From NCBI GenBank assembly GCA_046331095.1, contig JAXLRM010000003.1, forward strand, positions 558,001 to 622,000: a DNA stretch of 64,000 nt. Reading direction: 5' to 3'. Every line of letters starts with the position of its first letter. Positions within the stretch are counted from its first letter, which is position 1. The notes under the pieces are model-generated. The model did not search any database and had not been told where the DNA came from. It worked only from the letters and a program-made list of their open reading frames with translations. The stretch comes from JAIBAC01 sp046331095. GTDB lineage: Bacteria; Actinomycetota; Acidimicrobiia; UBA2766. This document shows positions 1 to 7,484 of the stretch, one piece after another. A program made the position numbers and the translations under genes.

Positions 1-595
1 CCGCCGCACGCACCGCTTGCAGCAGCTCGACGTCGTAGCCCTCGCGGGTGCCGTCGCGATCCATCGACGTGAGCAGGATCTCACCCGCTCCCAGGTCGAC
101 GACGTTCTCGGCCCAAACGATCACGTCGAGACCGGTGGGGGTGCGCCCCCCGTGGGTCCACACGGTCCAGCCGTCGCCGGTGCGGCGCGCGTCCACCGCC
201 ACCACGATGCACTGGGACCCGAACGCGTCCGCCGCTGCCTCGACGACTCGGGGAGTCTCGACGGCGGCGGTGTTGATCGAGACCTTGTCGGCGCCCGCGT
301 GCAGCATGCGGCGCACGTCGTCGACGCTGCGGATCCCACCACCGACGGTCAGCGGCATGAAGACCTCGCCGGCGGTGCGCTCGACGACGTCGTAGATCGC
401 CTCGCGGCCTTCGCTGCTCGCGGTGATGTCGAGGAACACGAGCTCGTCCGCGCCTTCGGCGTCGTAGCGAGCCGCCAGCTCCACGGGGTCCCCGGCGTCG
501 CGGATGTCGATGAACCGCACACCCTTGACCACGCGCCCGCAGTCGACATCGAGGCACGGGATGACTCGCGTCGCAAGGGTGCTGCGTTGTTTCAA
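1..595 (-). CDS. hisF: Imidazole glycerol phosphate synthase cyclase subunit HisF (3' end cut by window)
   Basis: HisF is the cyclase half of IGP synthase. It takes ammonia from HisH and turns PRFAR into imidazole glycerol phosphate and AICAR. The minus-strand frame reads ATRVIPCLDVDCGRVVKGV near the N-terminus, the typical HisF start with the catalytic Asp of CLDVD. It continues through a (beta/alpha)8 pattern with LTVGGGIRS and KVSINTAAV phosphate-loop motifs and the LTSMDRDGT segment that carries the second catalytic Asp. The best start is a TTG at 595-593 whose TTGA overlaps the hisA stop by 4 bp, giving MKQRSTLATRVIPCLD; this is translational coupling. About 198 of the usual 250-260 residues are present; the C-terminus lies left of the window. 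Confidence 0.95.
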   Translation of the reverse strand, partial: MKQRSTLATRVIPCLDVDCGRVVKGVRFIDIRDAGDPVELAARYDAEGADELVFLDITASSEGREAIYDVVERTAGEVFMPLTVGGGIRSVDDVRRMLHAGADKVSINTAAVETPRVVEAAADAFGSQCIVVAVDARRTGDGWTVWTHGGRTPTGLDVIVWAENVVDLGAGEILLTSMDRDGTREGYDVELLQAVRAA

Positions 596-1338
596 CGCCG
601 AACCTCGGCAATCGCGCCGACGGCGTCGGCGACCTCGAAGCGACCTTCGTAGATGGCCTTGCCGACGACGGCACCGGCGACCGTCCGGCCGCAGACCTCG
701 AGGGCGGCGAGGGCGCGGAGGTCTCCGAGTCCGGCGACACCCCCACTCGCGAGCACGTCCACGTCGACCGCGGCGAGAAGACGACGGATGCCGTCGAGGT
801 CGGGCCCGCTCAGCATCCCGTCGCGACTCACCTCCGTAGCGAGCAGGGCGGCCACGCCCGCCTCGGCGAGTGTGGCCGCGAAGCCCTCGACGGTGTGGCC
901 ACTGCCGCGGGTCCAGCCGTGCACGGCGACCTCGCCGTCGATGGCGTCGACCGCCGCCGCTATCTGCCCCGGGTACCGCTGTGCCATCGCGGCGACGAGC
1001 TCGGGCTGCTCGGTCGCGGCAGTGCCCAGCACGACGCGTGCGCACCCGGCGTCGAGTGCGGACTCGATCGCGGCGACATCGCGCAGTCCCCCGCCCGTCT
1101 GCACTGCTGCACGCCCGTCGAGGCGCTCGACGATCGCGGCGACGACGGCCCTGTTGTCGCGACCTGTGTCGAGCGCCGCGTCGAGATCGACGACGTGGAT
1201 CCAGCGCGCTCCCGCCTCGGCGAACGACTCCGCGCGTCCGGGTGGGTCCGGGTCGTAGACCGTGACGTCCTCGAGGCGGCCCTTGCGCAGCCGCACACAA
1301 CGTCCCCCGAGGAGGTCGATCGCCGGGTAGAGCTGCAT
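592..1338 (-). CDS. hisA: ProFAR isomerase HisA (possibly bifunctional PriA)
   Basis: Phosphoribosylformimino-AICAR-phosphate isomerase of histidine biosynthesis, 248 aa. The start MQLYPAIDLLGGRCVRL is the standard HisA N-terminus with the catalytic Asp in AIDL. It is followed by VQTGGGLRD, a TIM-barrel phosphate loop, then LATEVSRDGMLSGPD with the second catalytic Asp, and LASGGVAGLGDL. Many Actinobacteria lack trpF and use a dual HisA/TrpF enzyme (PriA); no trpF is in the window, so PriA activity is possible but not shown. The ATG shares one base with the hisH stop (TGATG), and its own stop overlaps the hisF TTG start, so it sits in a tightly coupled operon. Confidence 0.95.
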   Translation of the reverse strand: MQLYPAIDLLGGRCVRLRKGRLEDVTVYDPDPPGRAESFAEAGARWIHVVDLDAALDTGRDNRAVVAAIVERLDGRAAVQTGGGLRDVAAIESALDAGCARVVLGTAATEQPELVAAMAQRYPGQIAAAVDAIDGEVAVHGWTRGSGHTVEGFAATLAEAGVAALLATEVSRDGMLSGPDLDGIRRLLAAVDVDVLASGGVAGLGDLRALAALEVCGRTVAGAVVGKAIYEGRFEVADAVGAIAEVRR

Positions 1339-2048
1339 CACGTGCCCTCGCTCCGAACCGCACCGTCGACCGGCTCGCCCCGCCTGGGAGCCGCACCCGC
1401 CGTCATGGCCTCGTCGCGGCAGAGCGAGACGAAGTTGCGCAAGATCGCGAGCCCGACGGACGACGACTTCTCGGGGTGGAACTGGGTCGCCCACAGGTTG
1501 CCGCGTTCGAGGGCTGCGACGAAGGCGACACCGTACTCGCCCACGGTCTCACTGGCTCCGGTGCCGGGGGCGACGCCGTAGGAGTGGCAGTAGTACAGCC
1601 GCGCCGCCGGATTCACGCCCGCGAAGAGCCGGCTGCCCGTGGGCCAGGTCTGTTGGTCCCAGCCCATGTGGGGCACACTCAACCCCGACGCGCCCACGCG
1701 CACGCAACGGCCCGGGAGGACGCCGAGCCCGATGGAACCCCCCTCCTCGGACGACTCGACGAGGATCTGCATGCCGACGCAGATCCCCAGGAACGGGCGC
1801 CGCCGCTGGCACCAGTCCATCACGACGTGGTCGAGGCCGGTAGCGCGCAGGCTGTCGACACACGCGCCGAAGTGACCCTGGCCGGGCAGCACGATGCCGT
1901 CGAAGTCGTTGTGCCACTCCGCGACCGAGCGCACGAGTTCGACGTCGGCACCGCACCTGGCCGCAGCACGGGCCACCGAGCGGATGTTGCCCATCCCGTA
2001 GTCGAACACCGCGATGTGCGGCAGCAACTCGGGTGCGTCCGAGCTCAC
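1338..2048 (-). CDS. hisH: Imidazole glycerol phosphate synthase glutaminase subunit HisH
   Basis: HisH releases ammonia from glutamine and channels it into HisF. The 236-aa product has a class I glutamine amidotransferase fold: IAVFDYGMGNIRSV near the start, the oxyanion motif LPGQGHFG, the nucleophile elbow LGICVGMQIL with Cys near residue 90, and the His-Glu pair in TQFHPEKSS near residue 205. I chose the GTG at 2048 because its GTGA overlaps the hisB stop by 4 bp and it gives a normal family length; the open frame runs far upstream but only through hisB antisense-like sequence. It is co-transcribed with hisB and hisA. Confidence 0.93.
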   Translation of the reverse strand: MSSDAPELLPHIAVFDYGMGNIRSVARAAARCGADVELVRSVAEWHNDFDGIVLPGQGHFGACVDSLRATGLDHVVMDWCQRRRPFLGICVGMQILVESSEEGGSIGLGVLPGRCVRVGASGLSVPHMGWDQQTWPTGSRLFAGVNPAARLYYCHSYGVAPGTGASETVGEYGVAFVAALERGNLWATQFHPEKSSSVGLAILRNFVSLCRDEAMTAGAAPRRGEPVDGAVRSEGT

Positions 2049-2647
2049 GCCAGCATCCCCTTGGTCGACGGCGTGTCGCCGGTACGGCGCGCGTCGGTGG
2101 TGAGCGCGTCCGACAGGGCGCGTGCGACGGCCTTGAACGCAGCCTCGGTGACGTGGTGCGCGTTGCGGCCGGCATGCTGGACGACGTGGAGGGTCACGCC
2201 CGCATCGACACAGAACGCCCGTGCGAACTCCTCGAGGAGCTGAGGGTCGAAGTCGCCGATGCGCTCGCGTCCGGGATCGATTTCCCACACGAGGAACGGC
2301 CGTCCCGACAGGTCGAGCGCGACCTCGACACGGGCCTCGTCGAGGACACACGTCGCCCAGCCGAATCGGCGCAGGCGGGCGCGGTCGCCGACCGCCTCGC
2401 GGAAGCACTGCCCGAGGGCGATGCCGATGTCCTCGACGGTGTGATGCGCGTCGACTCCGAGGTCGCCCTTGGCTGCGACGCCGAGTCCGAGCCCGCCGTG
2501 CCTGGCGAGTTGGTGCAGCATGTGATCGAAGAACGGCACGCCGGTGTCGATCTCGACGGGGCCGCCGTCGAGATCGAGGCTCACGGTGACGTCGGTCTCG
2601 GCGGTCGTGCGCTTCCGCTGCGCCCTGCGTGGACTCGGCTCGGTCAT
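2045..2647 (-). CDS. hisB: Imidazoleglycerol-phosphate dehydratase HisB
   Basis: Mn-dependent dehydratase that converts imidazole glycerol phosphate to imidazole acetol phosphate. The 200-aa monofunctional form has the duplicated IGPD fold with metal-binding histidine clusters: FFDHMLHQLARHGG near residue 40, DAHHTVEDIGIALG near 70, and the second-half NAHHVTEAAFKAVARAL motif near 165. It starts with ATG at 2647. It is the first his gene on this strand inside the window; the hisC and hisD genes that often precede it in Actinobacteria are not directly upstream. No attenuator or leader peptide was recognised in the about 300 bp upstream. Confidence 0.95.
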   Translation of the reverse strand: MTEPSPRRAQRKRTTAETDVTVSLDLDGGPVEIDTGVPFFDHMLHQLARHGGLGLGVAAKGDLGVDAHHTVEDIGIALGQCFREAVGDRARLRRFGWATCVLDEARVEVALDLSGRPFLVWEIDPGRERIGDFDPQLLEEFARAFCVDAGVTLHVVQHAGRNAHHVTEAAFKAVARALSDALTTDARRTGDTPSTKGMLA

Positions 2648-2943
2648 CGGTCTCCCGGTCTGGAGTGCTTGTGAGGCGGTGGTCGCTGGGGTGCCACATT
2701 GTCGCGCGGCCGCTCACGGCACACACCACCCGGACGTGGTCGGTCAGGCTCAGCGCCTCGGGCGGGCCCTGCCGCCAGTTCGCATGACGCACATCGGCGG
2801 GTTCTCGGCCCATGGCCCGAGCGGGACTCCGAGCGTGTCGGTCTGTCCCAGCGCCGTGACGGCGGCCTCCGTCGGCGCGTACTCGAACGTCGTGCTCACG
2901 GGCGGGCATCCTGTCGGCCGCGCGGTGTGTCTCGGCCTGGAGC
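2648..2943. other. Intergenic stretch upstream of hisB
   Basis: About 296 bp between the hisB start and the stop of the TMEM175-like gene, which is transcribed toward it. I recognise no RNA gene, riboswitch or strong hairpin here. It probably holds the his-operon promoter. The only coding candidate is the short minus-strand frame listed separately at 2750-2899. Confidence 0.5.
2750..2899 (-). CDS. Possible small protein of 49 aa, unrecognised
   Basis: A GTG-initiated frame reads VSTTFEYAPTEAAVTALG and ends in a basic tail (RTGGRARPRR). Its composition (balanced acids, aromatics and Ala) is more protein-like than the surrounding Arg-rich antisense frames, which is why I list it. I recognise no family. 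The first residues faintly resemble the N-terminus of some actinobacterial aldehyde dehydrogenases, so it could be a fragment. There is no clear ribosome binding site, and it may be non-coding leader of the his operon. Confidence 0.2.
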   Translation of the reverse strand: MSTTFEYAPTEAAVTALGQTDTLGVPLGPWAENPPMCVMRTGGRARPRR

Positions 2944-3585
2944 TCAGTCGTCGGCAGCGAGGCCGGCAGGGCGGAGACGTTCGGCGAGCAGCGACGCGGG
3001 CCACACGAGGATCCACGTCCACATCGCGTAGTTCGTGCCGACCCACGCGAGCGGGATGCTCGCGAGGAAGAACGGCACCGGGACCAGCCGCGCTACGAGC
3101 GCGAAGCGCGTCCCGCCGGCGGGCCAGTCGTCGTCGAGGAGACCCCCGTGCGCGGCGACCCGGAAGAGCCACGCGTCGAGGATGCTGACGAGGGCGACGT
3201 TGGTGGCGTACATGGCGACCGCGACCGGCGCCTCGCTGTGCTCGCCGACGAGGGATGTCGGGAACGGCAGGAACGCGATGAACGCGAGGTGCACGAGGTT
3301 CCAGCGCATGTACCTGCGGTTCATGCCGCGCAGTCTCGACGTGAGCCTGTGGTTCAGGAGCCAGTACAGGCCGATGACCGTGAAGCTCAAGAAGAAGCTG
3401 AAGATCTGCCAGCGCAGGTCCCAGAGGGCTGCGGGCAGGTCGGCGGCCGCGACGCCGCCGGGTACCGTCACGTCGAGCACGAGCAACGTCATCGCGATCG
3501 CGAACACGCCGTCGGTGAACGCGAGGACGCGGGAGACCTCGCTCGAGTCCCTGTCGAAGATTCGCGGCGGGGTGGGCTCGTCCAC
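2944..3585 (-). CDS. TMEM175-family (DUF1211) potassium channel-like membrane protein
   Basis: A predicted bacterial homologue of TMEM175 potassium channels, 213 aa. The signature is the first transmembrane helix FTDGVFAIAMTLLVLDV near residue 25, matching the family FSDGVFAIA(I/M)T selectivity-filter helix. About six hydrophobic segments follow, for example IFSFFLSFTVIGLYWLLNH and YAMWTWILVWPASLL, which fits a one-repeat bacterial protein that would assemble as a tetramer in the membrane. The GTG at 3585 (VDEPTPPRIFDRD) is my preferred start; a longer TTG start at 3627 would run into the divergent gene. The promoter region shared with that gene is only 28 bp. Confidence 0.82.
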   Translation of the reverse strand: MDEPTPPRIFDRDSSEVSRVLAFTDGVFAIAMTLLVLDVTVPGGVAAADLPAALWDLRWQIFSFFLSFTVIGLYWLLNHRLTSRLRGMNRRYMRWNLVHLAFIAFLPFPTSLVGEHSEAPVAVAMYATNVALVSILDAWLFRVAAHGGLLDDDWPAGGTRFALVARLVPVPFFLASIPLAWVGTNYAMWTWILVWPASLLAERLRPAGLAADD

Positions 3586-3613
3586 CGGCGCGATGTTACG
3601 TAGCCTCGGGCCC

Positions 3614-4228
3614 GTGGCGTTCCACAAGAAGACCTACACCCTCGCGCGGTTGTCGGCCGACGTCGCGGCGCTCGTCGCCCGTGCCGGCGACGTGGAAGCC
3701 GTGACGTCGACGATGGAGCCGGCATTGCGCGAGCGGGTGATGCTGATCGTGGCGCGCGCCAACGAATGCCGCTACTGCGTGTTCGCCCACACCGACGCCG
3801 GCCGTCACGCCGGCCTCACCGACGCCGACCTCGCCCGCCTCGAGGGGTTGGATCCCGACGACTTCGACCGGCGCTCGTGGAGCGCGATCGCGTACGCCCG
3901 CGCGCTGGCCCAGGCGGACTTCGGTCCCGTCGACGCCGCCCTCGCCGGCGCCGTGGTCGAGTCCCACGGCGAGGATGGGCGCCGCCGCATCGAGACGGCA
4001 GCGCGCATGATGACGGTTGCCAACCTCAGCGGCAACACCGTCGACGCGCTGTGGTCACGCCTGCGCTGCGATCCCGCGCCCGGGAGTCGCACCGTCGACG
4101 AGGTGGTGATCACGTCGGTGTGGCTCGTCGGCGCGGCGCTCACGACGTTGAACATCATCCGTGCGCGGCGGCAGTCGCCGCTCGCTCTCCTCTCCGAGTT
4201 CCGCACGTCGGAGGCAGCGGCGATCTGA
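3614..4228 (+). CDS. AhpD-like / carboxymuconolactone decarboxylase family protein
   Basis: A 204-aa protein of the AhpD fold. The core motif is in ARANECRYCVFAHTDAGRHAG near residue 55: Glu, then the CxxC pair and a following His, the redox/proton-relay set seen in peroxidase-linked AhpD proteins. The surrounding helices (LRERVMLIVARAN before it, RRIETAARMMTVANLSGNTVD after it) match the all-helical family pattern. It starts with GTG at 3614. A peroxidatic or detoxification role is likely, but the substrate cannot be told. It is followed after about 150 bp by an SDR enzyme on the same strand. Confidence 0.8.
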   Translation: MAFHKKTYTLARLSADVAALVARAGDVEAVTSTMEPALRERVMLIVARANECRYCVFAHTDAGRHAGLTDADLARLEGLDPDDFDRRSWSAIAYARALAQADFGPVDAALAGAVVESHGEDGRRRIETAARMMTVANLSGNTVDALWSRLRCDPAPGSRTVDEVVITSVWLVGAALTTLNIIRARRQSPLALLSEFRTSEAAAI

Positions 4229-4379
4229 CCCGGGACCCCGCCGGATCGGGGCCGCTCCCGGTCCCCGGCCCCGATCGGCCCGGCGACCATACGAGACCGC
4301 TGCTACACGATCGCCTGCGTCGACGACCTCGCTTGCGTACCCTGCCGGGGGCCCACCCTGGCCGACCCGAGGAGGGCGC

Positions 4380-5168
4380 GTGATCCTGGACCGCTTTCGA
4401 CTGACCGACTGCGTCGGAGTCGTCACCGGGGCCGGGCGCGGCATCGGCGCCGCGTCCGCGGTGGCGCTCGCGCAGGCAGGCGCCGACGTCGTGATCTCGT
4501 CCCGCACCGAGACCGAGCTCGGCTCGGTCGCCGCCGCTGTCGAAGCCGCCGGGAGGCGTGCTCACGTGGTCGTCGCCGACCTCGCTGACCTCGACGCCGC
4601 CGCCGGCCTCGCCTCAGCCGCGCAAGATGTGTTCGGCCGGCTCGACGTCGTCGTCAACAACGTCGGCGGGACCATGCCGTGCACGTTCCTGGAGACGACC
4701 CCCACGCAGATGGCCGAGGCGTTCAGCTTCAACGTCCTCACCGCACACGCCCTCACGCGTGCGGCGGTGCCGCTCATGCTCGAGACCGGCGGTGGCGCAG
4801 TGGTCAACATCACCTCGGCGCTGGGACGCTTCGCCGGCCGCGGGTACCTCGCCTACGGGACCGCCAAGGCCGCCCTCGCCCACTACACGCGCCTCGCGGC
4901 AGCCGACCTCGCGCCACGGATCCGCGTGAACGCGATCGCGGTGGGATCGACCGCGACGTCGGCGCTCGACATCGTGACGAGCACCGACGCGTTGAAGACC
5001 CAGATGGAGGACGCCACGCCGCTGCACCGCATCGGCGACCCCGAGGAGATCGCGGCCACCGTGCTCTACCTCGCGTCCGCCGCGGGCGGCTACGTCACGG
5101 GCAAGGTGGTCGAGGTCGACGGCGGGATCCAGTCCCCGAACCTCGAGTTCGGCATCCCCGACCTCTGA
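4380..5168 (+). CDS. Short-chain dehydrogenase/reductase (SDR)
   Basis: Classical NAD(P)-dependent SDR of 262 aa. It shows the cofactor motif VVTGAGRGIGAAS near residue 15, NNVGGTMP in the NNAG position near 90, the catalytic Ser in NITSALGRF near 142, and Tyr-Lys in YLAYGTAKAAL near 156-160. The end EVDGGIQSPNLEFGIPDL is typical of SDRs acting on alcohols or keto groups in lipid or steroid catabolism, but the substrate is unknown. The GTG start at 4380 has a good GAGGAGGGCGC ribosome binding site; frames extending upstream lack one. It probably forms an operon with the DapB-like gene 18 bp downstream. Confidence 0.9.
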   Translation: MILDRFRLTDCVGVVTGAGRGIGAASAVALAQAGADVVISSRTETELGSVAAAVEAAGRRAHVVVADLADLDAAAGLASAAQDVFGRLDVVVNNVGGTMPCTFLETTPTQMAEAFSFNVLTAHALTRAAVPLMLETGGGAVVNITSALGRFAGRGYLAYGTAKAALAHYTRLAAADLAPRIRVNAIAVGSTATSALDIVTSTDALKTQMEDATPLHRIGDPEEIAATVLYLASAAGGYVTGKVVEVDGGIQSPNLEFGIPDL

Positions 5169-5186
5169 GCCCCGAGAGGAGGAGCG

Positions 5187-6254
5187 ATGACTTACAGGGT
5201 CGTCCAGTGGAGCACCGGCAACGTCGGCCGCCATGCGATCGCGGGCATCGACGCACGGCCGGACCTCGACCTCGCCGGGGTCTGGGTGTCGGATCCGGCC
5301 AAGGCCGGCCGGGACGCGGGCGACCTCGCCGGTCTCGGCCGCGACCTCGGCGTGGCGGCGACCACCGACGCGGACGCTCTCCTCGCCTTGGAGCCGGACT
5401 GCATCGTCTACGCGGCGATGGCCGACGACCGTCTGATGGAGGCGATCGCCGACCTCGAGCGCTTCCTGCGGGCGGGGATCAACGTGGTCTCGAGCAGCCC
5501 GGTGTTCCTGCAGTTCCCCGCGGGCACCGTCCCCGCGGAGATGGTCGACCCGGTCCGCGCGGCAGCCGCCGCGGGCGGCGCGTCGCTGTGGGTCAACGGG
5601 ATCGACCCCGGCTTCGCGAACGACTGGCTGCCGCTGGTGACCACGAGCATCTGCGAGCGCATCGACGAGGTGCGCTGCCTCGAGATCCTCGACTACGCGA
5701 CCTACGACAACGCCAAGGTCGTGTTCGAGATCATGGGCTTCGGAGGGTCGCTCGACGACGTGCCGCTCCTACTCCAGCCCGGCATCCTGACCCTCGCGTG
5801 GGGCAGTGTCGTGCGCCAGATCGCAGCAGGCCTCGACGTCGAGCTCGACTCGGTTGAGCAGAGCCACGAGCGCCTCCCTGCGCCCGAGGGCTTCGACGTC
5901 GCGTGCGGCAGGATCGCCGCCGGAACCGCGGCGGCGCTGCGCTTCGAGGTCCGCGGCATGCGGGGCGGCCGCCCCGTCGTCGTCCTCGAGCACGTGACGC
6001 GCCTGCGCGGCGACCTCGCACCCGAGTGGCCCCAGCCCGCCGGTGCGGGCTGCTATCGGGTCCAGATCAGCGGCGAGCCGAACTACACCGTCGACCTGCA
6101 ACTGCTGGGCTCCGACGGCGACCACAACACCGCCGGCCTGAAGGCCACCGCGATGCGCCTCGTCAACGCGGTCCCCGCCGTCGTCGAGGCTCCACCCGGC
6201 CTCCTGACCGCCCTCGACCTCCCCCTCGTCACCGGCCGCGGCCTCGTGTCGTAG
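5187..6254 (+). CDS. DapB-like NAD(P)-dependent dehydrogenase
   Basis: A 355-aa oxidoreductase with an N-terminal Rossmann domain resembling dihydrodipicolinate reductase: VVQWSTGNVGRHAIAGI at residues 5-21. A long C-terminal domain contains WVNGIDPGFANDWLPL and LEILDYATYDNAK. This arrangement matches the 2,4-diaminopentanoate dehydrogenase-like group that is common in steroid- and fatty-acid-degrading Actinobacteria; it is not a true DapB (wrong length and context). ATG at 5187 has the strong site GAGAGGAGGAGCG. It likely shares a transcript with the SDR gene. A large palindrome follows 14 bp after the stop. Confidence 0.85.
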   Translation: MTYRVVQWSTGNVGRHAIAGIDARPDLDLAGVWVSDPAKAGRDAGDLAGLGRDLGVAATTDADALLALEPDCIVYAAMADDRLMEAIADLERFLRAGINVVSSSPVFLQFPAGTVPAEMVDPVRAAAAAGGASLWVNGIDPGFANDWLPLVTTSICERIDEVRCLEILDYATYDNAKVVFEIMGFGGSLDDVPLLLQPGILTLAWGSVVRQIAAGLDVELDSVEQSHERLPAPEGFDVACGRIAAGTAAALRFEVRGMRGGRPVVVLEHVTRLRGDLAPEWPQPAGAGCYRVQISGEPNYTVDLQLLGSDGDHNTAGLKATAMRLVNAVPAVVEAPPGLLTALDLPLVTGRGLVS

Positions 6255-6267
6255 GGCGCCTTCGCTT

Positions 6268-6305
6268 GGAGCACCTGGCGGCCACATGTGGCCGCCTCGT
6301 GCTCC
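6268..6305. terminator. Nested palindrome, probable terminator
   Basis: The inner arm is a perfect 20-bp palindrome, GGCGGCCACATGTGGCCGCC (6277-6296), framed by GGAGCAC / GTGCTCC arms (6268-6274 and 6299-6305). A second copy of the outer arm (GTGCTCCAA, 6329-6337) could pair instead with TTGGAGCAC at 6266. It lies just past the DapB-like stop and before the convergent tRNA. There is no T-tract, as is common in high-GC genomes. A related hairpin lies at 63698-63739. Confidence 0.6.
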
Positions 6306-6377
6306 GAAGTCCCCTCCCTGGCCGCTGCGTGCTCCAACCCCCCGTAGGAGGAAGCCGCGAGCGCCTCGCAAGTCCGG

Positions 6378-6451
6378 TAGGGCCGCCGGGGCTCGAACCC
6401 GGAACCGACGGATTATGAGTCCGGTGCTCTAACCGATTGAGCTACGGCCCC
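6378..6451 (-). tRNA. tRNA with CAU anticodon (elongator Met, or Ile2)
   Basis: A 74-nt cloverleaf on the minus strand. The acceptor arm GGGGCCG pairs with CGGCCCT, with a G-U first pair and discriminator A; the D arm is GCTC...GAGC; the anticodon stem-loop is CCGGA-CTCATAA-TCCGT (one mismatch at the base, anticodon CAU); the T arm is CCGGG-TTCGAGC-CCCGG. The genomic 3' end reads ACCG, so CCA is not fully encoded. Elongator Met is my first choice; an Ile2 (lysidine-modified) identity cannot be excluded by eye. It is not an initiator, which would show an unpaired 1-72 position and three G-C pairs in the anticodon stem. Confidence 0.88.
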
Positions 6452-6521
6452 GCGCCCGGTCTCCCGAGCGGTGTGGAGCCTACTGCCATGCCCTCCCGGC
6501 ACCTCGCGGGCCCCGACCCCA

Positions 6522-6702
6522 CCCCAAACGCGGGCAACCCGTACCGCACACGGGCCAAACCGCCCGCGTCTGGGAGACGACCCCACCCCAAACGCGGGCA
6601 ACCCGTACCGCACACGGGCCAAACCGCCCGCGTTTGGGAGACGACCCCACCCCAAACGCGGGCAACCCGACCCGCCAGCACGCCAAACCGCCCGCGTTTG
6701 GG
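6522..6702. repeat. Tandem palindromic repeat array A (three units)
   Basis: Three 53-bp units at 6522-6574, 6586-6638 and 6650-6702, exactly 64 bp apart. Each has the left arm CCCAAACGCGGGC, a 26-nt conserved interior (AACCCG...CCAAACC) and the right arm GCCCGCGTTTGGG, so each can form a 13-bp stem. The first unit has a T to C change in its right arm. The spacer is 11 bp (AGACGACCCCA in the first gap). The array ends 6 bp from the stop codon of the ModA-like gene. Sister arrays lie at 42404, 49522 and 56201. Confidence 0.95.
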
Positions 6703-6708
6703 TTCTGG

Positions 6709-7422
6709 TCAGGGGAGCTCGAACCCGGCGGCGGTCAGGGCGTCGCGCCCGGATTGGGAGAACAGGAGGGTGATGAAGCCCACCGCGGCCTGTGACGCCG
6801 TGATCGGGGCGGCCCGGTAGTCGAGCTCGACGCGTTCGACCTCGGGCAGCTCCACGACCTCGAGACCGCCGGCAGGGACGGCGGCCTCGACGATGCCGGC
6901 GTCTGCCTGACCCGACGCGATCGCGGCGACCACTGCCGCACCGTCGGGCACCCGCAGGGCCGAGGCCGGCGCCCGCGACTTCGCCTGTGCGAACGACAGC
7001 GCCGAGGCGTCCCCGAGCGCGGAGCTCGCGTCGGCGAGCACGGCTGCGACGTCGGGGCGGTTCAGGTCGACCACGCTGTGCACGCCTTCGGGGTTGCCGG
7101 GAGCGGTCACGAGGACGAGGTGGCTGCGGGCGAACAGTTGCGGCTCGCCCGCAAGACGCCCCTGGGTGGACAGCGACTCGAACGCCGCCGCGTCCGCCGT
7201 CGCGAGCACGGCCGCACGGTCGCCGCCCGTCGCCGCAGACCCGTAGTCGACGACGACGGGGTTGGGCGCGAGCGGGTTCTCGGCCACGAGCGGGTCGAGG
7301 GCCGTGCGCAGGACGGGGTCGGCGAGTACCTGCGTGACAGCCGGCTCGTCAGAGGAGCCGCACGCGCCCACACCCGACACGACTGCCACACACAGGGCCA
7401 CCGCGACCACGAGACGCCACAT
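6709..7422 (-). CDS. ModA-like periplasmic substrate-binding lipoprotein (orphan)
   Basis: A 237-aa predicted lipoprotein. The N-terminus MWRLVVAVALCVAVVSGVGAC is a lipoprotein signal with Cys near residue 21. The mature part follows the molybdate-binding ModA pattern: a DYGSAATG segment in place of the SGGS/SSG loop, FARSHLVLVTAPGN matching the family A.N.LVLV strand, and a late GQADAGIVEAAV segment. No permease or ATPase gene (modB, modC) is adjacent, so the ligand is uncertain and it may work with a distant transporter. I chose the ATG at 7422 because it begins the signal peptide. It is divergent from the tryptophanase-type gene; 62 bp lie between them. Confidence 0.75.
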   Translation of the reverse strand: MWRLVVAVALCVAVVSGVGACGSSDEPAVTQVLADPVLRTALDPLVAENPLAPNPVVVDYGSAATGGDRAAVLATADAAAFESLSTQGRLAGEPQLFARSHLVLVTAPGNPEGVHSVVDLNRPDVAAVLADASSALGDASALSFAQAKSRAPASALRVPDGAAVVAAIASGQADAGIVEAAVPAGGLEVVELPEVERVELDYRAAPITASQAAVGFITLLFSQSGRDALTAAGFELP

Positions 7423-7484
7423 CGGCCGCACGATAGCTGGCCTCGCCCGCGCCTCCCCTGGCCCCGGAAAGGCCACAATTGCGT

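Noticed and set aside
6378..6451. Initiator tRNA-fMet
   Set aside because: Positions 1 and 72 pair (G-U) and the anticodon stem lacks the three consecutive G-C pairs of initiators.
6522..6702. CRISPR array
   Set aside because: The units are long palindromes with short, near-identical spacers rather than short repeats with unique spacers, and there are no cas genes.
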